DNA of 64,000 nucleotides from Candidatus Gastranaerophilales bacterium. GTDB lineage: Bacteria > Cyanobacteriota > Vampirovibrionia > Gastranaerophilales > Gastranaerophilaceae. The notes beneath the pieces are model-generated. The model was not told the origin of the DNA and made no database searches. It saw nothing but the letters and a program-made list of their open reading frames with translations. The stretch lies in the NCBI GenBank assembly GCA_947624975.1, contig CANQMP010000008.1:1-64000 (forward strand), in the 5' to 3' direction. This document shows, one piece after another, positions 34,506 through 42,815 of this stretch. The translations under genes and the position numbers were made by a program. The number at the start of each line of letters is the position of its first letter. Positions within the stretch are counted from its first letter, which is position 1.

Positions 34506-35270
34506 TTACAACTTTCTCGGGTAATCCTTAGGGATTTTCCAGCCGTTACGTTGTATTACTGCCGTACAATATTGTCCTGTACCGTTTTTACAACCATACG
34601 ATGTATCATTCATCAAGCTATCATCGTTTCCGTCCCATTTATATAAATTTGTCTGCAAACCATTGCCACACATGTTTTGAAAGTCGGAACATCCATTGGG
34701 ACTATAGGGAATAAATGCAAATGGAAATAAACATGAACCTATTCTATTTGGTTTAGAGTTACATTTTCTAATATTATTACCGAACGGATAGTAACGTAAG
34801 TCCCTATTTTCGGTCAAGAGAAATCCAAATGCACTACCGTCTGCTAAGTAATAAACTTTTATACCGTAACCCAGAATATCATCCATCACTTCTTCAGAAC
34901 CCGTTATTTTTATATACGGTGCAAAATATTTGTTTATATGTTCATCATACTTATCACCTAACGTAGGTTCACCATGACTATCTTCCCAATAATCCGTCCA
35001 AGTATTTTGCGGGCCGTAATCAACTTCCGCCATTTTTATTGCCTGATTCATCATGCTGTAAAACTTCGCAAGACGGGTTTCTACAACCGATTTTTTGTAA
35101 CCTTGAATTAATGGCGGAATTGTCAATGCGGCGACAACGCCGATGATGGCGAGGGTGATTAGAACCTCTGCCAAAGTAAATGCTATCTTACGGTAATTGT
35201 GTTTCCGGGCTACGTGCGTAGAACCCTCTGCCAAAGTAAAATCCAATTTTTCCTTTAATATAAATCTCAT
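34506..35270 (-). CDS. type IV pilin-like protein with duplicated leader motif
   Basis: 254 residues. ATG at 35270 has GGAGGTG eight bases upstream. The genuine prepilin motif KIA|FTLAEVLITLA starts at about residue 30, but an extra KLDFTLAEG copy occurs at about residues 9-16, exactly 60 bases (20 codons) upstream, with one inserted G after the shared ACTTTGGCAGAGG. The leader is therefore unusually long and has a decoy motif. One N-terminal hydrophobic helix, then a variable Cys-rich part (IRKCNSK, IGSCLF, GCSDFQNMCGN). It ends NGWKIPKDYPRKL like the protein at 13368. HTH gene head-to-head upstream, repeat island downstream. Confidence 0.85.
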   Translation of the reverse strand: MRFILKEKLDFTLAEGSTHVARKHNYRKIAFTLAEVLITLAIIGVVAALTIPPLIQGYKKSVVETRLAKFYSMMNQAIKMAEVDYGPQNTWTDYWEDSHGEPTLGDKYDEHINKYFAPYIKITGSEEVMDDILGYGIKVYYLADGSAFGFLLTENRDLRYYPFGNNIRKCNSKPNRIGSCLFPFAFIPYSPNGCSDFQNMCGNGLQTNLYKWDGNDDSLMNDTSYGCKNGTGQYCTAVIQRNGWKIPKDYPRKL

Positions 35271-35300
35271 TTTAAATTCACCTCCATAATTATAAATAAC

Positions 35301-35358
35301 ATACTTATATTATATAAGTATTATTTATATTTTTCAAGACTTTATATAAATAATACTT
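35301..35358. promoter_or_regulatory. inverted-repeat operator cluster between HTH and pilin-like genes
   Basis: AAGTATTATTTATAT (35316-35330) and ATATAAATAATACTT (35344-35358) form a perfect 15-bp inverted repeat around a 13-bp centre. ATACTTATA (35301-35309) and TATAAGTAT (35313-35321) form a second, nested 9-bp inverted repeat. The core AAGTAT/ATACTT therefore occurs three times, bracketing the -10 and the -35 of the pilin promoter. Likely binding sites for the XRE protein encoded at 35413. Confidence 0.65.
35309..35337 (-). promoter_or_regulatory. promoter of the pilin-like gene
   Basis: Minus strand TTGAAA (35337-35332), 17-bp spacer, TATAAT (35314-35309), about 32 bases upstream of the ATG after the expected start point. 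Confidence 0.7.
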
Positions 35359-35412
35359 AATTTATTTTAACAAATAATATACGAAAATTGTGTCAGGAGG
35401 TTTTATAAAAAA

Positions 35413-35739
35413 ATGGATTTAAAAAAGAAACTCGGATACAACATAAAAAAATACCGAAAAATCAAAAATATTACACAGGAAAAACTTGCGGAATTAATCG
35501 GAGTCGAAGTTATCAGCATAAGTTATATTGAAACAGGCAGGTGCTTTCCGTCGCCCGATAATCTTGAAAAAATCTCAAAAGCTTTAAACGTAAGCGTTTC
35601 CGATTTGTTTAATTTTCAAGAAACTCTTTCCTGTGAATTTTATCTTAATGAAATTTCCAAAAATATTGAGCTGATTAAGGCGGACGAAACAAAACTCGCA
35701 GCCGTTAATTCGTTCATAAAATCTACGATATTGCTCTAA
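35413..35739 (+). CDS. XRE-family transcriptional regulator
   Basis: 108 residues. Classical Cro/CI HTH in residues 5-62: LGYNIKKYRKIKNITQEKLA, then ELIGVEVISISYIETGRCFP and LEKISKALNVSVSDLF. The C-terminal 40 residues are helical and probably dimerise. Start ATG with AGGAGG upstream. It diverges from the pilin-like gene at 34506, and its 3' end overlaps the convergent TPR gene by 17 bases. Likely regulates the shared intergenic region. Confidence 0.85.
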   Translation: MDLKKKLGYNIKKYRKIKNITQEKLAELIGVEVISISYIETGRCFPSPDNLEKISKALNVSVSDLFNFQETLSCEFYLNEISKNIELIKADETKLAAVNSFIKSTILL

Positions 35740-37480
35740 TCATTTCTTGAGCTTCTTCGCATTCGGGGAAGGTTTCAACTATTTTTTCAAGTGCGTTTAA
35801 AGCGGACTCTTTGTTGTCAAGTTTTTCGTAACATTTTGCACTATAAAGCAATAAATTTATATTCAACGGACTTTCATTCAGCAGGTGGTTAAAGATTTCG
35901 TTTGCCTGAGCGTAATTCCCGAGTTCGTAATAGCACATTGCAAGCATATTTTCCGTATCGTTATTTTTTTCAAGCTCGTAAGATTTCACGAAATACATTT
36001 TTGCATCTTCGTATTGTTCCTGTAAAAACTTAATCTTTCCGGCAACAAAGCACATAAACCCGTCATTTGAAGATTTTTGAAGCGATTTTTCCATAAGTTC
36101 CCATGCTTTATCCAAGTCTTTCAATAGCATTTTATTCAACGCAGTAAAGCCCAAAACCTCCGAATCATCAGGTTTAAGTTCAAGAGCTTTGAGGTAATAT
36201 TCGTCAGCTTGTTTGAAATCCGTTGTGGCATGCAGATAATTCGCATATTCAAAAAGAATTTCATAATCATCGGGAGAATATTTCAAAGCCTGTTGAAATT
36301 CATCTTTTGCGTAATCAAAAAGGCGTTTGCTCATATAAATTACGCCTAAATCTTTGTGAGCGTGAGCATGCTCACTGTCGAGTTCGACGACTTTTTTAAG
36401 AATTTTTTCCGCTTTATCGGAGTCATTTGTACGCATACAAAGGTTTGCAAACTCGTAATAAATATCAACGGAAACATTTCCCTGCATAATGATTTTTTCA
36501 TAAAGATTTTTAGCATTGGGGTATTGGCGAATTTTTATATAAATACTAGCGAGTTTTCTTGCCATAGTGACGGATTTCGGGTTAAGCAATACAAGGTGTG
36601 CCAAAATCGCAACGGCGTTTGCGTATTCTCCTGTCGCATCAAAACAGCATGCAAGATTATATTGAAAATTCGGTTTTTCGGGGTGATGTGAAACTAGGAT
36701 TTTATAATGTTCTATTGCCTTGTCAAACTGCTCGGATTTAACCTCGGAAATCGCAAGCGAAACCAAATAATTGTCCTGAGGCTCGATGGAATAAGCTTTT
36801 TCAAAGTATTCGCAAGCCTCTTTATGCTTGTTTTGAAGTTGATAAACAGACGCGATATTAAAATAAGTTATGGAATTATTTTCATCGTGTTTGCTTGCGT
36901 TAAGGAAATTTTCAACAGCTTTGTCTAAATTGCCCGTCGTAACGTAGCAAGTTCCGATATTATTGTATAATTGCGAATGCTCGGGGTTAAGTTCGAGTGC
37001 TTTTTCCAAATATTTAACGGCTTGTTCAAAATCTTTAACCGCCATACAAGCAGTTCCCGCAATGTAATATATCGTGTAATCTTCTTTTTCGTATTCCAAA
37101 GCTTTAAGAATAGTGTCAACGGCTTTTTGGGGTTCTTTATTTTTCACATAAACCACGGCGAGATTTTTGTACGCATCGACGTAACTGCTCCGCATCCGCA
37201 AAACTTCCTCATAAGCCGCTATCGCATGAAGATAATCATCCTGATTATCATAGCAATTTGCCAAATAAAACCAGCTCACAGCATCGTCTTTGTATTTAAC
37301 GACAGTTTCAAAAGTCTGCTGTCCAGCTTTGAATTCACCGAGATTTATCTGACATAAGCCCAAAAGTTTTAATAATTCGGGGTTATTTTCATCCTCTTTC
37401 AAAAGATTAGAAATTTCTGATTTAGCTTTTTCAAAATCTTTATTCGCAATAAACTCGTTAATCTTTTCCAAATTATCCAT
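35723..37480 (-). CDS. large TPR-repeat protein
   Basis: 585 residues from the ATG at 37480. At least 14 tandem TPR motifs from end to end (for example AVKYLEKALELNPEHSQLYN near 160, HAHKDLGVIYMSKRLFDYAK near 375). No signal peptide or membrane segment, so a cytoplasmic solenoid scaffold. The -10 TATAAT ends six bases before this ATG and no ribosome site is present, which predicts a leaderless transcript; an in-frame TTG at 37498 would lie upstream of the transcription start. Partner unknown. Confidence 0.82.
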   Translation of the reverse strand: MDNLEKINEFIANKDFEKAKSEISNLLKEDENNPELLKLLGLCQINLGEFKAGQQTFETVVKYKDDAVSWFYLANCYDNQDDYLHAIAAYEEVLRMRSSYVDAYKNLAVVYVKNKEPQKAVDTILKALEYEKEDYTIYYIAGTACMAVKDFEQAVKYLEKALELNPEHSQLYNNIGTCYVTTGNLDKAVENFLNASKHDENNSITYFNIASVYQLQNKHKEACEYFEKAYSIEPQDNYLVSLAISEVKSEQFDKAIEHYKILVSHHPEKPNFQYNLACCFDATGEYANAVAILAHLVLLNPKSVTMARKLASIYIKIRQYPNAKNLYEKIIMQGNVSVDIYYEFANLCMRTNDSDKAEKILKKVVELDSEHAHAHKDLGVIYMSKRLFDYAKDEFQQALKYSPDDYEILFEYANYLHATTDFKQADEYYLKALELKPDDSEVLGFTALNKMLLKDLDKAWELMEKSLQKSSNDGFMCFVAGKIKFLQEQYEDAKMYFVKSYELEKNNDTENMLAMCYYELGNYAQANEIFNHLLNESPLNINLLLYSAKCYEKLDNKESALNALEKIVETFPECEEAQEMIRAIS

Positions 37481-37486
37481 AGCAAA

Positions 37487-37515
37487 ATTATAACTCAAAC
37501 AAAATGTATTTTAAA
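37487..37515 (-). promoter_or_regulatory. TPR gene promoter, predicted leaderless
   Basis: Minus strand TTTAAA (37515-37510), 17-bp spacer, TATAAT (37492-37487), then exactly six bases to the ATG at 37480. Confidence 0.55.
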
Positions 37516-37554
37516 GTCCGTTTTGGCGGGAAGTTGATGGATTAAATGCAATTA

Positions 37555-37670
37555 TGGTGTTGGGGTAGAACCCCCCCAACTTACATTTTAATGATGCTCC
37601 GCAGGCTAATTCCTGCTCATGAATTTGTTGGTGGGTGAAATGATAAATGTTTCACCCATCCTACCCAATC
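37555..37670. repeat. short repeat cluster
   Basis: GTTGGGGTAGAACCCCCCCA palindrome and its ACTTACATTTTA tail (about 37559-37589), then the hairpin TGGGTGAAA...TTTCACCCA at 37632-37658, both families known from the larger islands. Confidence 0.7.
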
Positions 37671-37696
37671 TTACAGTTCTTTTAAACCGTTAATTA

Positions 37697-37954
37697 TCAC
37701 TCATCTAAAAGAGAGAAATCATTACCTAATTTTTCTTTTAAGATTTTTGCGAAATCACAAAAATCTATGTCTAATGCTTCACAAAACTTCCATGCTGTAG
37801 CTAACCTGCAGTTGATTATTCCTCTTTCAACTTTGCTTAAATTTCCTCTGTCAAAATCATATTCACAAGCAAACTTACTTATTGAGCTATATTTTTTACT
37901 CCTTAGCTCTTTGAAAATCTCTCCTACAACTTTTTTGAATTTGTCCTGTTGCAT
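37697..37954 (-). CDS. HTH protein, Cro/CI-like
   Basis: 85 residues. HTH region about 20-65: SSISKFACEYDFDRGNLSKV then RLATAWKFCEALDIDFCDFA. The start has no strong ribosome site. It is divergent from the small HAD gene at 38054 with about 100 bases between. Unlike the other HTH genes here, it has no pilin-like neighbour. Confidence 0.7.
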   Translation of the reverse strand: MQQDKFKKVVGEIFKELRSKKYSSISKFACEYDFDRGNLSKVERGIINCRLATAWKFCEALDIDFCDFAKILKEKLGNDFSLLDE

Positions 37955-38053
37955 ATTTCAATAATATTTAGTAATATATTTAGTGTGATGTAAAAAACCT
38001 ACAATAATATATAAAAGATTGTATTGGTTAAGGCATCAGTATATGGGGTAAAT

Positions 38054-38389
38054 ATGCAAAAAAGAAAAACAATAATGATAGACCTTGATGGGGTTTTGAA
38101 TATGTATGACGGAAAGTATGTTGAAAACAAGTTGCCCGAAATGAGGCTTGGTGCAAGGGAATTTGTGCAAAAAATATATAAAGACTATGACTTAGTATTA
38201 TTCACAACCCGAAACAACCTTGAGGCAACAAAATGGCTTATTGATAATAAAATGGATAAATATTTTAAAGATGTATCAAGTGTTAAAATCCCTGCATACA
38301 TATATCTTGATGATAGGGCAATAGGATTTGACGGAAATTACGAAAAGGCAATAGCAGAAATTGAAAAATTTCAGGTTTATTGGAAATAA
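38054..38389 (+). CDS. small HAD-superfamily protein
   Basis: 111 residues from the ATG at 38054, with GGGGT four to five bases upstream; an in-frame start ten codons earlier lacks such a site. HAD motif I MIDLDGVLNMYDGK, motif II FTTRNN, motif IV YLDDRAIGF. It is cap-less and among the shortest HAD proteins, resembling phage- or plasmid-type 5'-nucleotidase/phosphatase domains. Set between repeat clusters and an HTH gene, so it may be part of an acquired segment. Substrate unknown. Confidence 0.75.
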   Translation: MQKRKTIMIDLDGVLNMYDGKYVENKLPEMRLGAREFVQKIYKDYDLVLFTTRNNLEATKWLIDNKMDKYFKDVSSVKIPAYIYLDDRAIGFDGNYEKAIAEIEKFQVYWK

Positions 38390-38404
38390 AATGCTAATTG
38401 ATGG

Positions 38405-38550
38405 GTTAAATGAAATTATGGTGTTGGGGTAGAAACCCCCAACTTATGATTTAAAAAATTGCAAAATTCTAATTACTAATTTGTTTTTTTGAAATAGCTG
38501 CTATTACCGCAGTAAAGTAGATGGGTGGAACAATTATCATTCCACCCATC
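38405..38550. repeat. short repeat cluster
   Basis: Contains GTTGGGGTAGAAACCCCCAA (about 38424) and, at 38520-38550, the 31-bp hairpin identical to 14068-14098. A phrase of about 30 bases around 38399-38425 (starting TTGATGGGTTAAATG) also recurs with few changes at 37534. Confidence 0.75.
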
Positions 38551-38648
38551 ACATTTTCTACAAAATTACTTTACAGATTTTCAACTGATATGATATAATA
38601 TAAATGCCTTTAAAAATTCATTAAATTTTGTTCCGGAAAGGAGCAATT

Positions 38649-39284
38649 ATGGGAAAATCATCCAAAGCATCTTTTTCTTCCGGCACAGTGAACGTAAACG
38701 GACAAACCAAAGCTTCGACTTACAAACGGGGCAAAAATGTCGTGACCGATTATTATATGTCACCGGATGAAAAAAGGGCTTATGAATATGCACAAAAATC
38801 TTTTGCAGATAACTTGCCTCAGTTGAATGTTTTTGATGAAAATACTCAAAAAAATCTTCAAAATCAGCTTAATGCCTACACCGCACAGGGTCAAAAAGCA
38901 ATTAACAATATGTATAAACCGATGCTTGAAAACTTGAAAACCGATATAGCTTCACGTTTCGGCAATTTTGATAACTCGGTATTTATGGACAACTTGAACA
39001 ACATTGAATCCAAACGTTCGGATTCAATGAGTACGCTTGCGGAAGGGATTATGGCAAAACAATCGGAACTGGTTAACGATGAATTGAGCAGAAGATACAA
39101 TTATATGAATTTTCTTCAGGATATTCAAAATCAGGCTAATTCCAATATCTTTAACTTTGGCGGAATGTCGCAGGCTAACAGCAGTGCGGGAACTTCCTTC
39201 AGCAATGCCAACACTTCACGTAAATCCACGGATTACATGGACGAAATCCTGCGGGCGGCAAGTATTGCAAGTGCATTTATGTAA
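38649..39284 (+). CDS. Asn/Gln/Ser-rich protein, unknown
   Basis: 211 residues. ATG at 38649 has AAAGGAG five bases upstream. Polar, begins MGKSSKASFSSGTVNVNGQT. The helical middle (about 40-140) includes MYKPMLENLKTDIASRFGNF and DNSVFMDNLNNIESKRSDSM. The C-terminal part is Asn/Ser-rich and the end DYMDEILRAASIASAFM is helical. The 'RFGN.DNS.F.D.L..IE..R..S...L' run reminds me of small structural proteins encoded by podovirus-like phages, but I cannot confirm this and no other phage gene is present. Confidence 0.65.
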   Translation: MGKSSKASFSSGTVNVNGQTKASTYKRGKNVVTDYYMSPDEKRAYEYAQKSFADNLPQLNVFDENTQKNLQNQLNAYTAQGQKAINNMYKPMLENLKTDIASRFGNFDNSVFMDNLNNIESKRSDSMSTLAEGIMAKQSELVNDELSRRYNYMNFLQDIQNQANSNIFNFGGMSQANSSAGTSFSNANTSRKSTDYMDEILRAASIASAFM

Positions 39285-39289
39285 ATTGA

Positions 39290-39317
39290 AAACGGGCTTA
39301 ATTGCCCGTTTATTTTT
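39290..39317 (+). terminator. terminator
   Basis: AAACGGGC (39290-39297), loop TTAATT, GCCCGTTT (39304-39311), then ATTTTTAT. It separates the preceding gene from mnmE. Confidence 0.8.
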
Positions 39318-39320
39318 ATG

Positions 39321-39326
39321 TATAAT
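39321..39326 (+). promoter_or_regulatory. mnmE -10, predicted leaderless
   Basis: TATAAT ends six bases before the ATG at 39333. No convincing -35 is visible (the position overlaps the terminator above) and there is no ribosome binding site. Confidence 0.45.
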
Positions 39327-39332
39327 TATATT

Positions 39333-40661
39333 ATGAATATTTTGCAAGAATTTGATACAATAGCCGCCGTTGCAACTCCATTCGGAACGGGAGGTGTCGG
39401 AGTTATAAGAATTTCCGGCGAAAAAAGCTTTGAAATTATCGGTAAAATTTTCTCCAAACAAAATCTTGAAGCGGGAAAAATTTACCACGGAGAAATTTTG
39501 TTTGAAAATAAAGTTCTCGATGAAGTTATTGTTCTTCCTTTCAAAGCCCCGAAAAGCTATACGGGCGAAGATGTTATCGAAATTCACTGTCACGGAGGAA
39601 TAAATGTTATCAGAAATGTTCTTGATGCAGTGTTGAAAAACGGTGCAAGATTAGCAGAAAAAGGCGAATTTACAAAACGCGCCTTCTTGAATAAAAAAAT
39701 GGATTTATCACAAGCTGAAGCCGTTGCGGATTTAATTCACTCAAAAACAAGAAATTTCGCCTCCAAGTCGACGAAAAATCTGTCGGGAACTTTGGGAAAT
39801 GAAGTTAAATTTATCAGAAAAAATATTTTTGACGTGCTTTCAAAAATCGTTGCGGGAATTGATTTTCCCGATGAAGTCGCAGAACCCGAATACGAATATT
39901 TAACAACGGAATTTAAAAAAATAATCAATGAAATTAATCGCGTTTTGTCGTTTGCGAACTCCTCAAACCTTATGAGGCAAGGGGTGAAAATAGCGCTCGT
40001 CGGCAAACCCAATGTCGGCAAATCGTCACTTTTTAACACTCTGCTTAATATCGAACGTGCGATCGTTACCGATATCGCAGGCACTACCCGTGACGTTTTA
40101 ACCGAAACTCTTGACTGGGACATCGCAATTACGCTTATTGACACGGCAGGTATCAGAGATAAGGCGGGAAAAATTGAAGAAATCGGTATAGAATATTCAA
40201 TTCAGTCGGCAAAAAATGCTGATTTGGTACTGTTTTTGTACGACGCCTCAACAGGCATGAATGAAGATGATTACGCTATTCTCGACATGATTAAGGATAA
40301 AAAACATATTATAGTCGCAAATAAATGCGACCTTACACAAAAAAGAAACGATAACGCAATATACATCTCAACCGAAACAAAAGAAGGTTTGGATAATCTG
40401 AAATCGAAAATTAAAAATAAAGTCTATGATTTTACGCCCGAAGATACTGAATTCGTGACTAATCAACGCCAGCAGGACTGTTTGATGAAATGCAAAGAGA
40501 GCATGACTCAAGCCCTCCAAGCCGCAAATCGTAAAGAATTACAAGATTTAATCTCAATAGATTTGAAATCCGCACTTCTGTTTCTTGATGAAATTACAGG
40601 CGAAGTGATTACCGATGAAATTCTAAACAACATATTTGACAATTTCTGCATCGGCAAATAA
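39333..40661 (+). CDS. mnmE: tRNA uridine-5-carboxymethylaminomethyl GTPase MnmE
   Basis: 442 residues. With MnmG it modifies U34 of several tRNAs. N-terminal tetrahydrofolate-binding domain begins DTIAAVATPFGTGGVGVIR; GTPase domain with G1 GKPNVGKSS, G2 region TDIAGTTRD, G3 DTAG and G4 NKCD; the C-terminal hallmark FCIGK is intact. The ATG at 39333 fits the family start; an ATG at 39318 would lie upstream of the -10. Convergent with fabH, nine bases apart. mnmG is not in the window. Confidence 0.95.
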   Translation: MNILQEFDTIAAVATPFGTGGVGVIRISGEKSFEIIGKIFSKQNLEAGKIYHGEILFENKVLDEVIVLPFKAPKSYTGEDVIEIHCHGGINVIRNVLDAVLKNGARLAEKGEFTKRAFLNKKMDLSQAEAVADLIHSKTRNFASKSTKNLSGTLGNEVKFIRKNIFDVLSKIVAGIDFPDEVAEPEYEYLTTEFKKIINEINRVLSFANSSNLMRQGVKIALVGKPNVGKSSLFNTLLNIERAIVTDIAGTTRDVLTETLDWDIAITLIDTAGIRDKAGKIEEIGIEYSIQSAKNADLVLFLYDASTGMNEDDYAILDMIKDKKHIIVANKCDLTQKRNDNAIYISTETKEGLDNLKSKIKNKVYDFTPEDTEFVTNQRQQDCLMKCKESMTQALQAANRKELQDLISIDLKSALLFLDEITGEVITDEILNNIFDNFCIGK

Positions 40662-40670
40662 ATTTGCTAA

Positions 40671-41681
40671 TCAGCAAATACCTTCACGAAGCCTTACTAT
40701 TGCACCGCCCCAAGTCATGCCCGCGCCAAATCCGCACAAAACAGCCGTTGTGCCAAGTTTGACGTTTCCTTTTTCAACGCTTTCCGCAAGTGCAATAGGA
40801 ATAGACGCAGCAGAAGTGTTTCCGTAATATTTAATATTTGTTACAACCTTGTCATCGCTGTATCCCAAACGTTCCTGAACAGCTTGAATAATCCTGATAT
40901 TCGCCTGATGAGGGATAAGATAATCAATATCTTCCGCCTTTAAACCCGCATTTGAAATAAGTTCATCAACATAGTGAGGCAAAATTTTCGCAACAAATGT
41001 GTAAACTCCTCTGCCGTTCATCTTTATAACTTGTTTTTCGGGTTCGTACTGCTCAACAAGCGGGCAATTCTGACCGTCAAGGTGTAATTCGATTAAATCT
41101 CCGTAATTTCCGTCAGCTTTAATATCTATCGCAATAACATCGTCAATTCCGTCATCGGATTCGGTCACAACCATAGCACCGGCACCGTCGCCGAAAAGAA
41201 TTGAAGTTCCTCTGTCTTTCCAGTCCACAAGCCTTGAATTGTTGTCAGTCGCAACTATCAAGATGTTTTTGTACATGCCTGAAGCTATATAACCTTTTGC
41301 AATACTTAATCCGTAAATCAACCCCGAGCATGCCGCCGTAATATCAAAGGCAGGAACAGGTTTTGATATCCCCAAACCCTTATGGATTAGACATGCAATA
41401 GCAGGATAAAGCTTGGGAGGTGCTGAGGACGCGGAAATTATCAAATCAATATCATCAGGTTCGATTTTTGCCCTTGATAGAGCTTTTTTTGCTGCCTCTA
41501 ATCCTAAATCCGCAGCATCCTGATTACCTGAAACTACACGTCTTTCCTTAATTCCTGTACGTGTATATATCCATTCGTCCGATGTTTCGTATAATTTGGT
41601 TAAATCATCATTTGTTATAACCGTTTCGGGTAAACTGTATCCTACACCCGCTATTTTGAGTGGTATTAATTTATCTGTCAT
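40671..41681 (-). CDS. fabH: beta-ketoacyl-ACP synthase III
   Basis: 336 residues. Starts fatty acid synthesis by condensing acetyl-CoA with malonyl-ACP. Catalytic Cys118 in DITAACSGLIYG, His in LIPHQANIRII and Asn in YYGNTSAASIP make the complete triad. The start follows the plsX stop directly (TAAATG) with GAGG upstream. Last gene of the yceD-rpmF-plsX-fabH operon, the standard arrangement linking ribosome and lipid synthesis. Confidence 0.96.
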   Translation of the reverse strand: MTDKLIPLKIAGVGYSLPETVITNDDLTKLYETSDEWIYTRTGIKERRVVSGNQDAADLGLEAAKKALSRAKIEPDDIDLIISASSAPPKLYPAIACLIHKGLGISKPVPAFDITAACSGLIYGLSIAKGYIASGMYKNILIVATDNNSRLVDWKDRGTSILFGDGAGAMVVTESDDGIDDVIAIDIKADGNYGDLIELHLDGQNCPLVEQYEPEKQVIKMNGRGVYTFVAKILPHYVDELISNAGLKAEDIDYLIPHQANIRIIQAVQERLGYSDDKVVTNIKYYGNTSAASIPIALAESVEKGNVKLGTTAVLCGFGAGMTWGGAIVRLREGIC

Positions 41682-42740
41682 TTATTCCTCGTAAAATTGT
41701 GCGATTTTGTCGTTAACACAGGTTTCCACCGCATATTTTGCGACTTTAACCGCATTTTTTATCGCATAAGCCTTACTTCTTCCGTGTGAAATTACCGTAA
41801 TTCCTTTAACACCGAGAAGTAACGCTCCACCGAATTCTTCGTAATTAATCTTTGTATAAATTCTTCTCATAAACGGTTTTGCAAGAAGTCCGATAACTTT
41901 GCCCAAAATGTCAGCTTTGAACTCCTGTTTCAGCATTCTGAACAACATTGATGAAGTTCCTTCGGTAACTTTTAACGCAACGTTACCGACAAAACCGTCA
42001 CAAACAACAACATCGCAAATGTTCAGGAAAATTTCTTTACCTTCAATATTGCCGACAAAATTAATCTTGTCATGCTGTTCTTCAAGCAATTTGTAAATAG
42101 CCTGAGCGAGTTCGTTACCTTTTCCCGCTTCTTCGCCGATGTTTAAAACACCGACTCTGGGATGTTCAATTCCCAAAACGTTTTTAGAAAAAGTTGCACC
42201 CATAATTGCAAATTGATGAAGCATTTCTGGCGTACAATTACTGTTTGCACCGCCGTCAATAACTACTATAGGCTTTTTAATCGTAGGAAGCGTAACTGCA
42301 ATAGCGGGTCTGTCAATTCCCGGAATTCTTCCCAAACCGAAAAGGCTTGATGCCATAGCCGCACCCGTTGAACCCGCAGCCACAACAGCGTCGGAACTTC
42401 CTTTTGCTACCGCATCAACCGCCAATACTATTGAAGATTTTTTCTTTTTACGAATAGCCTGTCCCGGAGCTTCGCCCATTTCAATAACTTCCGAGGCATG
42501 AGTAATTTTTATGTCGAGTTTTGAAGTATCAATTTTAATTCTGTATCTTGCGGGGCCGCCCTTGCCTAAATCGGTCATAAAGCCTTCCGTGGATATTTTA
42601 TCAAGCTCTTGCTCGATTTTATCCTGTTTGCCGACCAATTCGATAGGCACATTGTATTCTTTTGCTGCCCAAACCGCTCCCGCTACTATTTCGTGCGGGG
42701 CATGATCTCCACCCATTGCATCTATTGCTATTCTCGTCAT
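41682..42740 (-). CDS. plsX: phosphate acyltransferase PlsX
   Basis: 352 residues. Makes acyl-phosphate from acyl-ACP for the first step of phospholipid synthesis. Begins RIAIDAMGGDHAPHEIVAGA, the family hallmark; SSIVLAVDAV, VAAGSTGA and VVIDGGANSNCTPEML follow. GAGAGGG ribosome site. Between rpmF and fabH. Confidence 0.96.
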   Translation of the reverse strand: MTRIAIDAMGGDHAPHEIVAGAVWAAKEYNVPIELVGKQDKIEQELDKISTEGFMTDLGKGGPARYRIKIDTSKLDIKITHASEVIEMGEAPGQAIRKKKKSSIVLAVDAVAKGSSDAVVAAGSTGAAMASSLFGLGRIPGIDRPAIAVTLPTIKKPIVVIDGGANSNCTPEMLHQFAIMGATFSKNVLGIEHPRVGVLNIGEEAGKGNELAQAIYKLLEEQHDKINFVGNIEGKEIFLNICDVVVCDGFVGNVALKVTEGTSSMLFRMLKQEFKADILGKVIGLLAKPFMRRIYTKINYEEFGGALLLGVKGITVISHGRSKAYAIKNAVKVAKYAVETCVNDKIAQFYEE

Positions 42741-42815
42741 TTTTCCCTCTCCAAATAATTGAACGGTTTTTGAAAACTTGAATGGTTGAATTTATTCAAC
42801 CATTCAATATTTCTC

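Noticed and set aside
38649-39284. Prophage
   Set aside because: Only one vaguely phage-like protein; no terminase, portal, integrase or lysis genes around it.
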